64,000 bases of DNA from Pestalotiopsis fici W106-1 (GCF_000516985.1 NW_006917101.1:1054001-1118000); one strand, 5' to 3'; counted from the stretch's first letter, positions 1 to 11,774 are shown. Numbers and translations: made by a program. Notes: generated from the sequence alone by a model not told the origin.

Positions 1-773
1 GCCTTGCAATCAGATCATTTCGGTCGAGCGATTCAAACACTTTCGAACCTTTCACTTGCTGTGCTAGGGCATCCGCACGACGTACATACGCCAAGTTCTT
101 ACGACATCTCGACTACCTCGCAATCCGAGCAAGAAGGTGAGTCAGGGAGTGTTTTTCTGTTCTTTCTAATCTCATGTTCAATCGCTTCTTTTCTCGTACT
201 TGCCTTTCGCCTCCGCTTTTGTACCTATCCCAGCCTGATTTAAAGTCCACGTCCTTGACCAACTCATTTGCGCCACCTTTCCATTCTCTTTAACTACACC
301 TTACCTTCTTTTCCCAAGTTCCCAATGCCGAATCGTGGGTCTTTCAACCTACAATTGAACCTGCCAAAATACTAGAGCATCACTTGCTCAAACAACCTAC
401 TCTGATTCCTGCCACTTCTACAACCGAGCTGTACTTACCTTGATCATCCAACTACAACTCAAGGACATCAGCTCTGGCCGTCATACTCCTACCTCTACCA
501 AATCTCAATCTGATTCTCTTCCGGCTTTTGTCTTCTACAATTCACAATTGTGCGATCATTGAACCCCTTAGTGGCATCGCGACGCTCTTGTCCAGTCTGC
601 AACTAACACTGAGTTCTCTTCTCAGTCTAATCTTTCGTTGCGCTCTTGCCCTTCAGATTCAACTCTCATTGATCGCTTCTGATCCTTCTCAGACAGCTCG
701 AAGTTCCAATTGCAATAGAACCACAGAAACACTAGTCTCTAGACCAGTACACGATACTCGACATTCGCTCAAG
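1..773. other. 5' leader/promoter region of the first gene
   Basis: This pyrimidine-rich stretch precedes the ATG at 774. A splice-donor-like GGTGAGT lies at about 136, so part of it may be a spliced 5' UTR. The reading frame of the downstream gene is open back to 528, but it has no ATG before 774. Short open frames here start only at TTG-type codons. I see no independent gene. Confidence 0.5.
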
Positions 774-3190
774 ATGGATTACGGCTATTTTAACGATCAA
801 CACGCTCTATCCCTCCACCGCCTCGACGACTGGGGTGTCATTGAGACCCTCAAGAAGATGCCCGAAGGTTATAACCCCTTCGACAAGCACTACGAGGAGA
901 CGGAGCTCGAGGGCAACCGTTTCCAACTTGTCGAAGGCGCTGAGCTAGTGAAGCAGATACCCCCTCAGTTCGGTGTCTTGTGTCACCCAAACACCAAGAA
1001 TGGCAAGTACTACTGCCGCTGGGACAAGGGCTATGATTACGACATGGCCCGCTCGGAAGACAATGGCGCCTATGAAGCCGCCAAGTACAACCAGCGCTTG
1101 AATCCTCGCATCGACCGTGTAGGGAACTATAGTTCTGCGGCGGTGGACATTCCTCGTACAGAGGATGACATGAAAGCTGGAAGCCTCGCCTTATTCCCAC
1201 ATGTCGGTGGCCTTGTCACTTCGGTAAGTTGTACAAATCCTCACGCGACGCGTACTGTAATTAACACGAGTGACTAGGGAATGTATAGAGCCAGCGGCGT
1301 CCCGTTCGCTCAGCAGGAGGCTAAACAGGAAAGCCGCTTCTTCCAATCGATTTGGAACAAGGCTGATATCAGGGAGCTCATCATGGAGAAACTCTTCGGT
1401 CATGCCGAGGTGTTGTCTAACTTGACGCGGACTTGCCAAGTTATTCGACGTGACGTTGACAATATGATGGTAAGTGTACTCTAAACATGTATTTCGCAAC
1501 TCTTGGCTTACAATAATAGGGCTTCTTCGACACGAACGGAATGAACTTCAATCTCTGCGACAAGTTCCCTGAAGAACTCGACTCAATGATTCAGAGTGGA
1601 AAGATCACGCAAGAGGATGTCGACAACATTCGTGTACCCAAGTTTCTCGTGATCGGCCCGTGCCGAAAGCCCACGATCATGGCATCCGGTTACCACGGCG
1701 ATCCCAATGTCTTTTGGCCTCCACAGGTTCAGGCAGACAACGATGAAGAGCCACAGTCATATGAGACTCTGTTCAACGAGCGTGGCTTTCCCATAGTCAA
1801 CGCATATGGTCATAAGCAGAAGAAGATGACCTACCACAAACAGTGCAGAGCTGTGCAGAGGACTTGTGAGTAAAAATCCAATTGCTACTACCCGAGCTAT
1901 GCTAATGAATTTTTAGTGATTACATTGCATCAGCACCGCAAGAACATCAACTACCTGGCGTTGGTACAGATGGACTTTCTGGGCGTCCAAACAGTCGAGG
2001 CTATTATCAACAGCCTCGATAACCTCAAATGCCTGTGCATCTACAGCTGTCCCTTGATGGACCTCAGCACAGTACGTTCCGTCATTGAGGCCGTTGGACG
2101 AACCAACGAGAAGCGCCGAAGTAATGGTCGACCCAAGCTGGACCTCGATATCGCCCCGCAGTATCGTCAGGGCCCGGTGGGCGAGAGAATGGGATCATAC
2201 GGCATCACACATTCAGATCCTAGGATCTTTCAGAATTGGGGCACCGATGTCGGTCACGCCCTGGGCGCAAGCCTCGTCTCCTTGTTCCGTGCCGCTAAGA
2301 AGGCCGACATTGAGCTTTTGCAGCCCGGAAAGGCATTCCGTCGTTGGCTTGACAGACTTCCGCTGGCAGTGAACCAGACGTATAACCTCTGCGTCGCGGC
2401 CGCCAAGTATGTTTCCAACGAGGAAACAAGAAAGATCTACGCACTCCAGGTCTACCCGGAAAAATTGTATGGAGGTTCCCATGAGAAGCTGACGAAGCAA
2501 TTCGACGATACTGTGGCGATCGATCTCATGATCGCCGCCACGGCTAAGCCAGTAACATGGTCAGACTTCACCAATGAGGGTATCTTCAAATGCACGCAGT
2601 GCAATGAAACACTACCGGGGATTCTCTTCCGATACGAGGCGAAGCAGAACCGCCCAGAGTTCATCATCTGCGAGGGCTGTGATCTACAGAACCAGCTCGG
2701 CTACGAGATTGGTCACAATCACATCCTGAAGAACCAGATCGCAAGAACTCTGTGGCGTGGCGTCCCTGAAGGCTGCACCAACCTTGATTGGCTCATGGGA
2801 GACTCAAACAAAGCCGTTCGGAACCACAAGAACTTCATCAAGACCACTGAACAGCTGATGACCCCCGAAGTTTGCATGCAGGAGGCCGAGGACCTTGCCA
2901 AAGATCGCGAGGAGGTCATTCAGCAGATGACAACCATCTTCGACTTCAGAGAAAAGAAGCACTTGAATCAGCGGCTGAAGGACCTCGACAACATGATCGA
3001 GAGCCACAAAGTCCGTGCTGGTCAGCAGCGTAAGCCGAGAACCGGCAATGAATCCATGTATGATTGGGATTACCGCCGCCAGGCCTACCACTGGCGCGGT
3101 ACCGTTGAGCGCGGCGAGTTCATCTTTGGTGCGCCGTATGAAAACATCACCATGCTCAACCTCGAGAAGAGCTTCAACATGCGACATTGA
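774..3190 (+). CDS. Hypothetical fungal protein with CxxC zinc-knuckle-like region, four exons
   Basis: I assemble four exons: 774-1223, 1278-1469, 1520-1865 and 1917-3190. Each junction is GT-AG and keeps the frame, giving 753 residues. The start ATG at 774 has a good context (AAGATGG) and is the first ATG in its frame. I do not recognise the family. The middle (about residues 390-420) has a leucine-rich LKCLCIYSCPL-like segment reminiscent of F-box/LRR-type fungal hypotheticals. Around residues 607-633 two CxxC pairs (CTQC and CEGC) suggest a zinc knuckle. The C-terminal third is charged and helical. There is no signal peptide or TM segment, so a cytosolic or nuclear location is likely. After the TGA stop the same frame stays open for 74 more codons (3191-3415), which is mildly unusual. 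A real gene is very likely; its function is unknown. Confidence 0.85.
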
Positions 3191-4127
3191 TTGCTCACGG
3201 CTCATTCACTCACGTCCATTGCTGCAACAGTTCACCCGGACTCGATCGCAATTCCACCTCGCTATCATTTTCACGGTTGCAAAGAAAGTTATTGGTTCTT
3301 GGCTTCACGTTTGATCATGAACCAGGGTGCTTGGGAGGCGTTAGCCATACTCATTCATTTTGTTTCTTGCCCGGCTGAGGCACGGGATCCGAACCGTCAT
3401 TTCTTTCACAACTAGGTTTCCTTTTGCGCATCGTTTTCGGCGTTTCCAGGTTTTCAGGACGAGGTTTCAGGCTCCAACGGGGACGACATAGAAGAAAGGC
3501 GTCTTTTACAGATCGATTCCCTTGCAGCACTCATAATTTGGCTCTCACCGTTCTCCTTTGTATTGAGATTTCTTTTGTTTAGGAAAAGCGGCCGGCATGC
3601 ACATGATACCCTCCCCAGAATGTTTCATCGGTTCAGCATGGCTCGAGCTTCGGCTTGGTTTCGTTCTTGGGATGGAGGCCGATTCGGGGTTCTTTAGGCG
3701 TTTATCAGGCGGCATTCCTTCGGTCAGAAGCATTAGGGATCAGATAATAGAGCCGCATTTCATACGACTAGCTTGTGATGTTGCTGATTGTGATGAGTAG
3801 TGATTCTGTTGTATACTTGCCATAAAGGACACAACTAGAAGACAGGGACACGAGAGACGAGCATATCAATGCAAGTCCAGACGTGAATGGCCGACCTTGA
3901 AGAGAGAACACGAGATACCAGCATGTAAGTTGTCCAACCCTACGTGGTACAAGCATGAGCAAGTCATGTACTGACTAATGAACATATGACATGGCGACAG
4001 ATTATCCTTTACGGGAAGACTTCAAGTAAGTAAATATTGTGCAAAGCAGAGGGTATCTTGAATTGTTTCGCTAATTTACATCATGTACATCGGTATTGAT
4101 ACACAGCCACAACCACAGACTGCTATT
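3191..4127. other. Intergenic region, convergent gene ends
   Basis: This is the space between the 3' end of the first gene and the 3' end of the lysyl-tRNA synthetase gene on the minus strand, so it should hold both terminators/polyadenylation regions. The frame of the upstream gene is open to 3415 beyond its TGA. I see no RNA gene or convincing ORF. Confidence 0.5.
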
Positions 4128-5924
4128 TTACGAGCGCTTCGACACCTGTGTGGCAGCAACGACATTGCGCAAACTTCCAAAGCTGAGCGTGTCGCTGATC
4201 CTGGTTGCGCCCGAGAAGAGCATGACGAGCCGGTCAATACCGCAGCCCCAACCACCGGTCGGGGGCAGGCCATGTTCGAGAGCCTGAATGTAACTCTCGT
4301 CCACGACGGCCTCGCCTTCGTCTGGATCATTTGCGTTGCGCGCCTGAACCTGCAGCTCGAATTTGCGTCGCTGCTCAAAGGGATTATTCTCCTCCTCATA
4401 CATGTTGGCAATTTCGCGTCCCTTGATGAAGAGCTCGGCCCGAGCAGACACCAGCTGACCGGTCTTGGGGCATGTAAAGGACTTGGAAAGAGGAGACATG
4501 CAAGATGGGTGGTGGGTAATGTACAGGGGACTATCCTCTGACTTGGGCTCGAGATATTCGCTGGCAAGGTCGTCGAGAAGCTTGTTCAGAGAGACGTCCG
4601 GCTCAACTTCGCGGCCAAGTTCGGTACGCAGGACGTCACGAAGAGATGAAAGAGCATTCTCATCAGTCAAGTCAGGCATCTTGATCTTGAGAGCGTCCTC
4701 GAGTGCTGGGATGAACTCGACCTGTTCAAAGTGCGAGAAATATGCGGGATCGAGAATCTCCCCAGACAACGACTTGGACTTTTCCAAAACTTCTCTGGAC
4801 CACGAAGACAGATTCTTCACGAGATCCGTGGTCAGGCCGATCAAAGATGTCAAGTCGGCATAGGCTTGGTAGAACTCGCACATGGTGAATTCGGGGTTGT
4901 GTGTCGCATCTAAGCCCTCATTGCGGAACGAAGGTCCGATCTCAAAGATGCGGTCAAATCCTCCTACAACCATGCGCTTGAGCCACAGCTCGGGGGCAAT
5001 TCGCAGAGCCAAGTCTCTGTGCGAAAAGGCAGTGGCCGACGTGAGAAAGGGGCGTGCTGTGGCGCCACCTGCGTAGTCGGCAAGAATCGGTGTCTGGACT
5101 TCCAAGAACTTGCGCTTGACAAGGTAATTTCTCAGCCACCAGATGAGTTCTGAGCGGAAGCGTAACGATTTGGAGACTTGTTGGTTGACCAGGAGGCTGA
5201 GATGGCGACTCTGAACCATTGTCTCTTCATCGACAAGTTTGGTCGGAACAGGGGCTATACTTGGGCTCAAGAGGTCGGGCAGCTTGTTCACCTTGAGGGT
5301 GAGCTCGCCTTGTGGAGTTACATTAGCTGTACCTTCTACTGAGACAAAGTCACCACGAAGCAAGGTCAAGCGCTTTTCTCTGAATTGCTCTACAGTGGTG
5401 CCGGAGGCAGCTTGGATGTGGCCAAAGTCGAGCATGACCTGGACCGTATGGAAATCCCCTTGTATATCCAAGAAGGCCAGTTTGGAGCTATGTTTTCTGG
5501 TGGCCAGGACTCTGCCCCGGAGCTGAACTTCGTCCGCCGCAGACGTTCCGGCAGCAAGGTCCCTATACTTGCTCCGGAATTCGGGTATACTCATGCGCGC
5601 GGCGTTGGTCTGGTTCTGGATGCGAGGCCATTCCAGCGCATTGAGTTCCTTGAGCTTCTGGACACGTTTTTCTGTTTCACGAGCTTGTTCTTCCCATTGC
5701 TGCTTGGCCATCTTTTCTGCCTTTTTGGCTGCACCGGGTTCGGGCGGGCGCGTCTTTTTACTCTTCACGCCATCTTGACTCCTCTCAGTTGAGGGATCGT
5801 TGGAATACTCGCGAGCACATCTTCTACGCGTGATTGTGTAGAACCGGCCATACACTGCGCCCTTTGCTGTCATGGGCCTGGTCGCATACGGACGCAACAT
5901 TTGCGAGAGCGACAAGCTGCTCAT
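4128..5924 (-). CDS. MSK1: Lysyl-tRNA synthetase, mitochondrial (class II)
   Basis: A single 598-residue exon. It charges tRNA-Lys with lysine in the mitochondrial matrix. The N-terminus is rich in Arg/Ser/Thr and lacks acidic residues for about 30 positions, as expected of a mitochondrial presequence. A charged linker (residues about 60-95) follows. An OB-fold anticodon-binding domain begins near residue 130 (VQLRGRVLATR). Then comes the class II catalytic core, with motif 2 around FRNEGLDATHNPEF and motif 3 around GWGCGIDRLVMLFSG near the C-terminus. The FRNEG and GIDR signatures and the order of domains identify LysRS-II; the presequence and the shorter C-terminus favour the mitochondrial over the cytosolic enzyme. 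The gene is transcribed divergently from TIM10, 640 bp away. I see no intron. The assignment is secure. Confidence 0.95.
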   Translation of the reverse strand: MSSLSLSQMLRPYATRPMTAKGAVYGRFYTITRRRCAREYSNDPSTERSQDGVKSKKTRPPEPGAAKKAEKMAKQQWEEQARETEKRVQKLKELNALEWPRIQNQTNAARMSIPEFRSKYRDLAAGTSAADEVQLRGRVLATRKHSSKLAFLDIQGDFHTVQVMLDFGHIQAASGTTVEQFREKRLTLLRGDFVSVEGTANVTPQGELTLKVNKLPDLLSPSIAPVPTKLVDEETMVQSRHLSLLVNQQVSKSLRFRSELIWWLRNYLVKRKFLEVQTPILADYAGGATARPFLTSATAFSHRDLALRIAPELWLKRMVVGGFDRIFEIGPSFRNEGLDATHNPEFTMCEFYQAYADLTSLIGLTTDLVKNLSSWSREVLEKSKSLSGEILDPAYFSHFEQVEFIPALEDALKIKMPDLTDENALSSLRDVLRTELGREVEPDVSLNKLLDDLASEYLEPKSEDSPLYITHHPSCMSPLSKSFTCPKTGQLVSARAELFIKGREIANMYEEENNPFEQRRKFELQVQARNANDPDEGEAVVDESYIQALEHGLPPTGGWGCGIDRLVMLFSGATRISDTLSFGSLRNVVAATQVSKRS

Positions 5925-6564
5925 TTTTACACTGGTTCCAAGTCAGCTTCTGGCTCGTCTTCACGCAGGACAAGGAGCTAGACAATGCTGGGTAAATGTA
6001 ATCAGATATGCTGGCAAATTGTGATCAAGCACCACCGAAGTGGTGTCAGTCGCAACGGTTCTAAAGCAATATCATCATTTGGAGAGAAATCAAGTTCCGT
6101 GCAGGTATGAATAGAAAAATAAAACTTACATTTAAAGCCAGACGAAAACAAAGAAAGATTTACAATTCGACGACTGTCATGGCTGAACTCAGAGAAGGAA
6201 AAAGTACGTCCTTCTCTTCTTCCTTTTTTTTTGCGCGTTGAGCTAGCTAGAGCTTGGAGCTATCGAATCAATTGGCTCTTTTTGGCTGGTGTTCTCGGGA
6301 AATTTTATTTTCTTGCCCAATAAATTTTGCGGGCCGAGCATTTGTCCAGGTGCTGTTTCCTACACCCAACAGACTCACCGCCTGCCGAAAGCTGACGTCA
6401 AATCCCATCCATGCATGTTGCGTAGAACCTTGGCTTTGGGATTCGACTTTCTTTGACGGAGCAATTGAATTTGCAGCATTTCAAAGTCGCATTCATCATC
6501 ACCCACCAATTTCGACATATCATACCAAACAGAACCCACATCAACCCAGACCCAAACATACAAA
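5925..6564. promoter_or_regulatory. Divergent promoter region MSK1 / TIM10
   Basis: A 640-bp interval lies between the start codons of two genes for mitochondrial proteins on opposite strands, so both promoters must lie here. It contains a C/T-rich tract at about 6210-6235. I cannot point to a specific binding site. Confidence 0.55.
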
Positions 6565-6906
6565 ATGTCGTTTCTCGGTTTCGGACGTCCCCAGCCCACC
6601 TCGGAGGAGAAGATTGGTGCTGTCGAGGCCGAGATGAAGCTGCTGGCTGAGATGCACACCCGGTACGACTGAGCCGCTTGACACCCACCACGAGAAACAT
6701 GGCTAATATTTTACGATTCCAGCTTGACGAGAGTCTGCGCAAAGAAGTGCGTTCCCAACGACTACCGCGAGGGCGAGCTCAACAAGGGCGAGAGCGTCTG
6801 CCTCGACAGATGCGCCTCCAAGTTCTTCGACGTGCACATGAAGGTTTCCGAGATGATGCAACAACAAGCACAGCAAGGTGCTGGCGGTTTCAACATGGGT
6901 AACTAA
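6565..6906 (+). CDS. TIM10: Mitochondrial intermembrane-space chaperone Tim10
   Basis: Two exons, 6565-6662 and 6723-6906, give 93 residues, the usual length for a small Tim. The junction completes an Arg codon (CG|C) and restores the family sequence. The protein carries the twin CX3C signature: C38/C42 and C59/C63, separated by 16 residues. The stretch around [17 protein letters not shown] is typical of Tim10 rather than Tim9, Tim8 or Tim13. In this family Tim10 pairs with Tim9 in a hexamer that escorts hydrophobic carrier precursors across the intermembrane space to TIM22, after import and oxidation by Mia40. The intron is 60 bp and short for the gene. The start ATG (AAAATGTC) is the first in frame and fits the family N-terminus. 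The call is secure. Confidence 0.96.
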
Positions 6907-9285
6907 GATGCCAAAGTTGGAAGACGGGAATGAACAGATTATGTACGATATGGGGAGAATTGCCCAGGAGCCCAACCACGAACCTCCTGGGGTGTGTATT
7001 TCAAAAAAAGACATGTACGAACTCGGCTGTCACGGACGGCAAGCACCAGGGTCGCTATATATATATTGGCGATGGTAGCATATTGGGCATATAGCCACGG
7101 GAGATGGCTGCTTCAATACGATGATGATTCCCCTCATGAAATACCAATACGCGCGCTCGATATGACACCCCCAAGCAACAGCAAAGGCATTCGTGTGTAC
7201 TTTGACCTACTTTCATACTAGACGTATAAGCAGGCGTATAAAATTTGAAAGGGACTCGAGGCCGTCATCAGTATTGATGGCAGTACTGTCGGGGGATTTC
7301 AATGTCCTTGTCTCGATGACTACCCTTCGTCCACATGCAAGACGTAGTCGTCAACCTGAGGCAAGAGCGGTCATTAAATGGCACGGAACATGGCCAACGA
7401 CGATTGAAATACTTGTCACCAAATAGAACCACGATAGACTGGGGATGGCACGACTTCTATACTTCTTGCGGGATGCAATGTGTGATATGCATCAGCCTCG
7501 ATCAATATGCTTACATTGCCATAGAAGACCAAGAGCGATGGGTTAGGGCGTGTATCATTTGAGATAAATGGAAACCTACAACAATCAATCTGAATGCGTA
7601 CATTTTGGGTATAGTCGATATCCTGAAGCTTAGTAGGTATGTCCTCTAATACAGACATCTTGATTGGGGCAAGGCCCTTTTCTTACAGGAAACACCTGCA
7701 TAAGTCTAGGAATAAAAGAGTGCATCCATTCATATCTGCCTGGCTGGCAAAAGGGTGCACAACTTTGATGCGCTGTTGGCGTTGAGTCATGAGTTTTTGA
7801 CGTGGACTTGCGTGGGTGTTGTTGCAACCCTCCAACTAGTCATCACATGTATATGCCGGGAATTGTCGGCACATTACATTCTCATGCACCTTCACAAGAC
7901 GGTCATCCGGGTATAGCGTACCCGTTGTGCCTAGGCAGGCGGACAATGCGGGGAAAAAGGAGGACAATGATTGTCGGCCGAGAGGAATAAAGAAGCATCT
8001 GAATATGGGCAAAACGAGCGCGCAAGCCTGTCCATCATGAAACTCGCTTGACCATCGGCTGCATACCGTTGAGATGAAAGAAGAAAGTTTTGGGTTTTGG
8101 GTGATGAATTCTATACATAGGGTTCCGTAGTCTGTATGTCAGCCAGTAGTTTATACTCTAATTGCCACTTGGGCTGAGCAAGTCATTTGAAATTACAATA
8201 CGACGATCCTCCGTACCTGAGGTCTTCTATTCAGGCAAATGCTGACTTGTAGTCAAGAAACCGAGCAAACCGAGGTGTGTTACAAAATAATAGTATAACA
8301 TGGTGTGGGTCTCGGGAATGTCTGCCTCTCTCTCTCTCTCTCTGCTGTAGAAGTTGACTCGTCGCTCGGGAACCGAAGGCCGGAGGCGAGTTGGCAAGGT
8401 TGGAACTTGGCACTGGCAGGTTTGTGGAGTGCATAGGTAATCCTAGACACTTGCTCCGTATGCTGGCTCTAGCTCCCACGACCCCTGGCCCGATGTCCAT
8501 GACGAGCGAATCCCTCAACAGTTTGGCTCTTTTGGTCCAGCCAGTGACGACGAGCCAACCGTCTGGTCAGCGCCAATCTCTCTCCTCCGCAGCCCACCAA
8601 GACACACAGACGGACACAATAGCGTACGTAGGGCGTCTTACCCCACTGAACTTCGCTGGGAAGGTGTAAGACCCTTACCTACTACGGGTACCTACCACTC
8701 AACTGGATAGGTAATGCAAATGCTGCTGCAATCAGAACGTTGAATGTGCTCTTGGTTTATTAACTTTTTTTTTTATCTTTCAAGATTGGAGCCCCCACCA
8801 TTTGCTGTCTATCTATTACCTACAGCACTTGCTACTCTTCCCTCTTGTCCCTCCTCTTGTCCTCATTCTTCATTCATTCCGTGTACCACTACTAGGTATA
8901 CAACCATCGCACAGACTTTTGAGCTTTGCCCATTGTATCCCCACGACGCTCTGAACGTTCTTTGAACCTGCAGCTTTCCTCAATAGGACCACCTATTCCC
9001 CGCGCTGCCGATAACCTAATCGCGCGCCCGCGCCCACATTGGCTGACATATCCATCTACTGTCTGCCTATTATCGCCAACCTTACCTCCCCAAAGTCCGG
9101 TCTTTACGGACCCCGAAACGCTGCGAATATCCCACCCAGCAAAGAAATCACACACAACACCAGACGCCTCGCGCTTGTATTTCCATCAGACATCAAATTA
9201 CTGGAGAGATTCCAATTCTCTCTTCTGCTAAATCCGCCTCTGTCGCTCGACACCGGCCACCCACATATTCCACAGACCTCATACT
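6907..9285. other. 2.4-kb intergenic region without a recognised gene
   Basis: No ORF with family features is visible on either strand; the open stretches (up to about 100 codons) lack ATG context and composition bias. A (CT)n run sits at 8325-8343. The last 500 bp are C/T-rich and should include the promoter and leader of the adenylate kinase gene. Confidence 0.5.
8325..8343. repeat. (CT)n microsatellite
   Basis: A short perfect CT dinucleotide run lies in intergenic DNA. It has no evident function. Confidence 0.8.
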
Positions 9286-10092
9286 ATGCGCCTGCGAAGA
9301 GCAGCACGCGTGATTCTTGTCGGCGCACCCGGCGTAGGCAAGGGCACACAGTCTGAGCGCTTACTCGACCGCTTCCCCCAGCTGACCGCCATATCCTCGG
9401 GCGACCTTCTCCGCAACAATGTCAAGAACCGGACCCCTCTCGGCATCAAGGTCGAGAGCACCATGAAGACGGGCGGCCTGGTCCCCGACGACATGATTCT
9501 TAGGTTGATTACAAACGAGCTCGGCCAGCGCGGCTGGTTGTCGGGCGGGCGCGCCAACGTCATGACGCTGGCGTCCTCGGCCTTTGGAGCTGCCGAGGCC
9601 TACGAGGACCTAGACCCTTTCATCTCGGCCATTGACAGGAATCCCGCGGCCGGTGCCAGTTTATCTGCGCACGCGTCCGATGACCCGACGGCTTCGTTCC
9701 TGCTCGACGGTTTCCCGCGTACGGCAGCTCAAGCCGAGAAGCTCGATGACATTGTCCCCATCAACTGGGCCGTATCCCTCAAGACTCCCTTTGATGTGAT
9801 TATGCAGCGGATATCCTCCCGCTGGGTTCACGAGCCCTCTGGTAGGGTTTACAACACTACCTTCAATGCGCCCAAGGTTCATGGCATCGACGATATAACT
9901 GGGGAGCGTCTGGTTCAACGCTCTGATGATAACGAGGAAATTTACCGGGCTCGCTTCAAGAAATTCCAGGAGACCAGCGAGCCCTTGCTGGAGCACTATG
10001 CCAAGAAGGGTGTCCTCTGGGAGGTCGAAGGCATGAGCAGCGATGAAATCAGCCCCAAGCTGTACGACGAATTCGAGCGGCGGTTTGCCTGA
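9286..10092 (+). CDS. ADK2: Mitochondrial GTP:AMP phosphotransferase (adenylate kinase 2/AK3-like)
   Basis: A single exon of 268 residues. It moves a phosphate between NTP (GTP/ITP preferred in this subfamily) and AMP in the mitochondrial matrix. The P-loop GAPGVGKGT is at residues 13-21, preceded by a short Arg-rich N-terminus. The AMP-binding region is SSGDLLR, and FLLDGFPRT is at about residues 137-145. The LID carries GRVYN, PKVHGIDDITGE and LVQRSDDN. A LID without the four zinc Cys and with the HGIDD element is typical of the AK3/Adk2 type. An unusual 40-50 residue insert, rich in Ala/Ser/Gly, sits between the RGWL segment and FLLDGFPRT. It contains no splice sites I can see, so it appears to be translated. 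The neighbouring 2OG oxygenase is convergent. Confidence 0.93.
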   Translation: MRLRRAARVILVGAPGVGKGTQSERLLDRFPQLTAISSGDLLRNNVKNRTPLGIKVESTMKTGGLVPDDMILRLITNELGQRGWLSGGRANVMTLASSAFGAAEAYEDLDPFISAIDRNPAAGASLSAHASDDPTASFLLDGFPRTAAQAEKLDDIVPINWAVSLKTPFDVIMQRISSRWVHEPSGRVYNTTFNAPKVHGIDDITGERLVQRSDDNEEIYRARFKKFQETSEPLLEHYAKKGVLWEVEGMSSDEISPKLYDEFERRFA

Positions 10093-10516
10093 GGGCTGTG
10101 ACTTGTAATATTTTTCTTTCTTCAAACCACTTTACGTGTATAAAGTCTTGCAGGGTTCAACAACGGAAAAGGCCGGCTGGTAGGGCAGCTCGGGAAAGAC
10201 CTTGGAGTGCGTGGATGGTTTCCATCGCTCAACGGAGTTTCGGAATCACCCGAAGAGGCTCGGAGAAGCCGTGTACGAAGAATTGCTCGGAAATATATCC
10301 CCAGAGGCCTGGAGCACAATGCTCGGCCACCATTTTTTATAGTATCGATATGGCTCACGATCCCTATTTACATACTCATTTACTTCTAACATGGCACTTA
10401 TTAGCACGACAAGGCCGAGTATCGTCTGAATTCTACATTCTAGAGATAGTTGCCTGAATGAGATACGATTCAGCTTATCGAGCTCTTGACAGCAAGCTTA
10501 CTGCGATGACTGATGC
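10093..10516. other. Short intergenic region between convergent genes
   Basis: This 424-bp interval separates the 3' ends of adenylate kinase (plus) and the oxygenase (minus). It should hold both polyadenylation regions. I see nothing else. Confidence 0.5.
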
Positions 10517-11774
10517 TTAGTATGCTGTAACAGCCTTTCCATCCCCATCATCGGCCGTCCTGCGATCGATCTGCAATCTCTTTTCAAAGTATTCCCCAGC
10601 CGTAAAAGTCTCATACGTCTTGCCCGTCTCTCGGAACCGTTCCAAGACATCCACAACACCGTCCTCATCTGGACTATAAAAGAACGGGATCGAGTACCTC
10701 TCCTCACCCGTGACATTTCGTACCCGGTGCACAGTGCTCTGCCACAAGCCACCGGTGAAGAACTTGAGAAAGTCGCCCACATTGACCACAAAGGCGTTCT
10801 GGTCCGGGTGCGCGGGCACCCAGACGCCGTTGCCGTTGAGCACCTCGAGTGCGGGCAGTGCCGTCTCCTGCTGGCAGAGCAGCGTGAAGAAGACAAAATC
10901 AGTGTGCGCCCCAATGCCGACGTCTTCGTCGCGCTCCTGCGGCGGGTAGTGTAATGCCCGAATGTTGGTCAGGGGAAATCGTGTAATGGCATCAAAGTGG
11001 TCTTCAGGGAGACCTAGGGCCACTGTAAAGTAGTAAATGAGCCTTTCTTCTTGGGATATGTCGAGTCGTGCTGAAAGAGCATTCTCCTGGAAAGCTCTTG
11101 GGCCAGGATTTCCTTGGTCAAGGTAACTTGGAGGAAGCACAATTTATACTTCTAGGACAGGTCAGATTGTACTTACACGAAAAGATCCTGAGCAACCGTT
11201 CTGATAATTTCCGCAATACCCGGTGGTAACGGTATACAGCAGGCCTCCAAAAAGCCGCCTCGGGCAAAGAAGGCCACTGATTCCTGGGACCCTCGGCCTC
11301 TTGCCTCTCCACCACTTTCGGAGGGGCGTCTTGCTCGGGATCCAGAGCATCCTCGCCCATGAGAAAACCCTCCTTCAGATCCCCGCGCGTGGTCGGGTCC
11401 AGCCGCGTCGAAAACATGGGCTCGTAGCCGCGAAACTTGCGGTTCTTGCGCGAGTGCGCCTCCATCTTGACGGCCTCGGGCAGGGCAAAGTAGCCGCGCA
11501 TGGCGGCAAACATGTCGGCCACGGCCGCGGCGTCAATGCCGTGGTTCACGGCGTAGAAGAAGCCCACTTTGGTAAAGGCGTCATTGACCTCGGCCGCCAG
11601 CGCTCGCCGGGCCTCGGGATCGGTTGAGTACGCCCGGGAAATGTCGATGCGCGGGAGTTCTGTAAAGGTCGGCTTGGCTGCGGATCCCGTTAGGATGGGC
11701 CGCTTGCCCGGTACGCCGCCTTCGTGATAATATACATATTGGGTTCCTTGAGAGTTATTTGGTGATTGAGACAT
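10517..11774 (-). CDS. 2-oxoglutarate/Fe(II)-dependent oxygenase (isopenicillin N synthase-like fold)
   Basis: Two exons on the minus strand, 11774-11177 and 11022-10517, give 367 residues. The 154-bp intron (GTAAGT donor, TTTACAG acceptor) removes a frame break and yields the family-like join RIFS-LALGLPEDHFD. The N-terminal DIOX_N region includes PRIDISRA and GFFYAVNHGI. The iron triad is H239-T-D241 and H298; R308-Y-S310 is the 2-oxoglutarate-binding RxS. The family oxidises small molecules (hydroxylation, desaturation or ring closure) in fungal catabolism and secondary metabolism; the substrate cannot be read from sequence. The frame is open upstream to an ATG at 11909, but the ATG at 11774 gives the usual N-terminus. 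No other biosynthetic enzyme adjoins it, so a cluster role is not supported. Confidence 0.9.

Noticed and set aside
4..243. 79-codon frame at the left edge
   Set aside because: It has no ATG, is Ser-rich and lies in the leader of the gene at 774.
3384..3400. tRNA B-box-like sequence on the minus strand (GGTTCGGATCC)
   Set aside because: It lacks the invariant A of the B box and no acceptor stem or A box is found around it.
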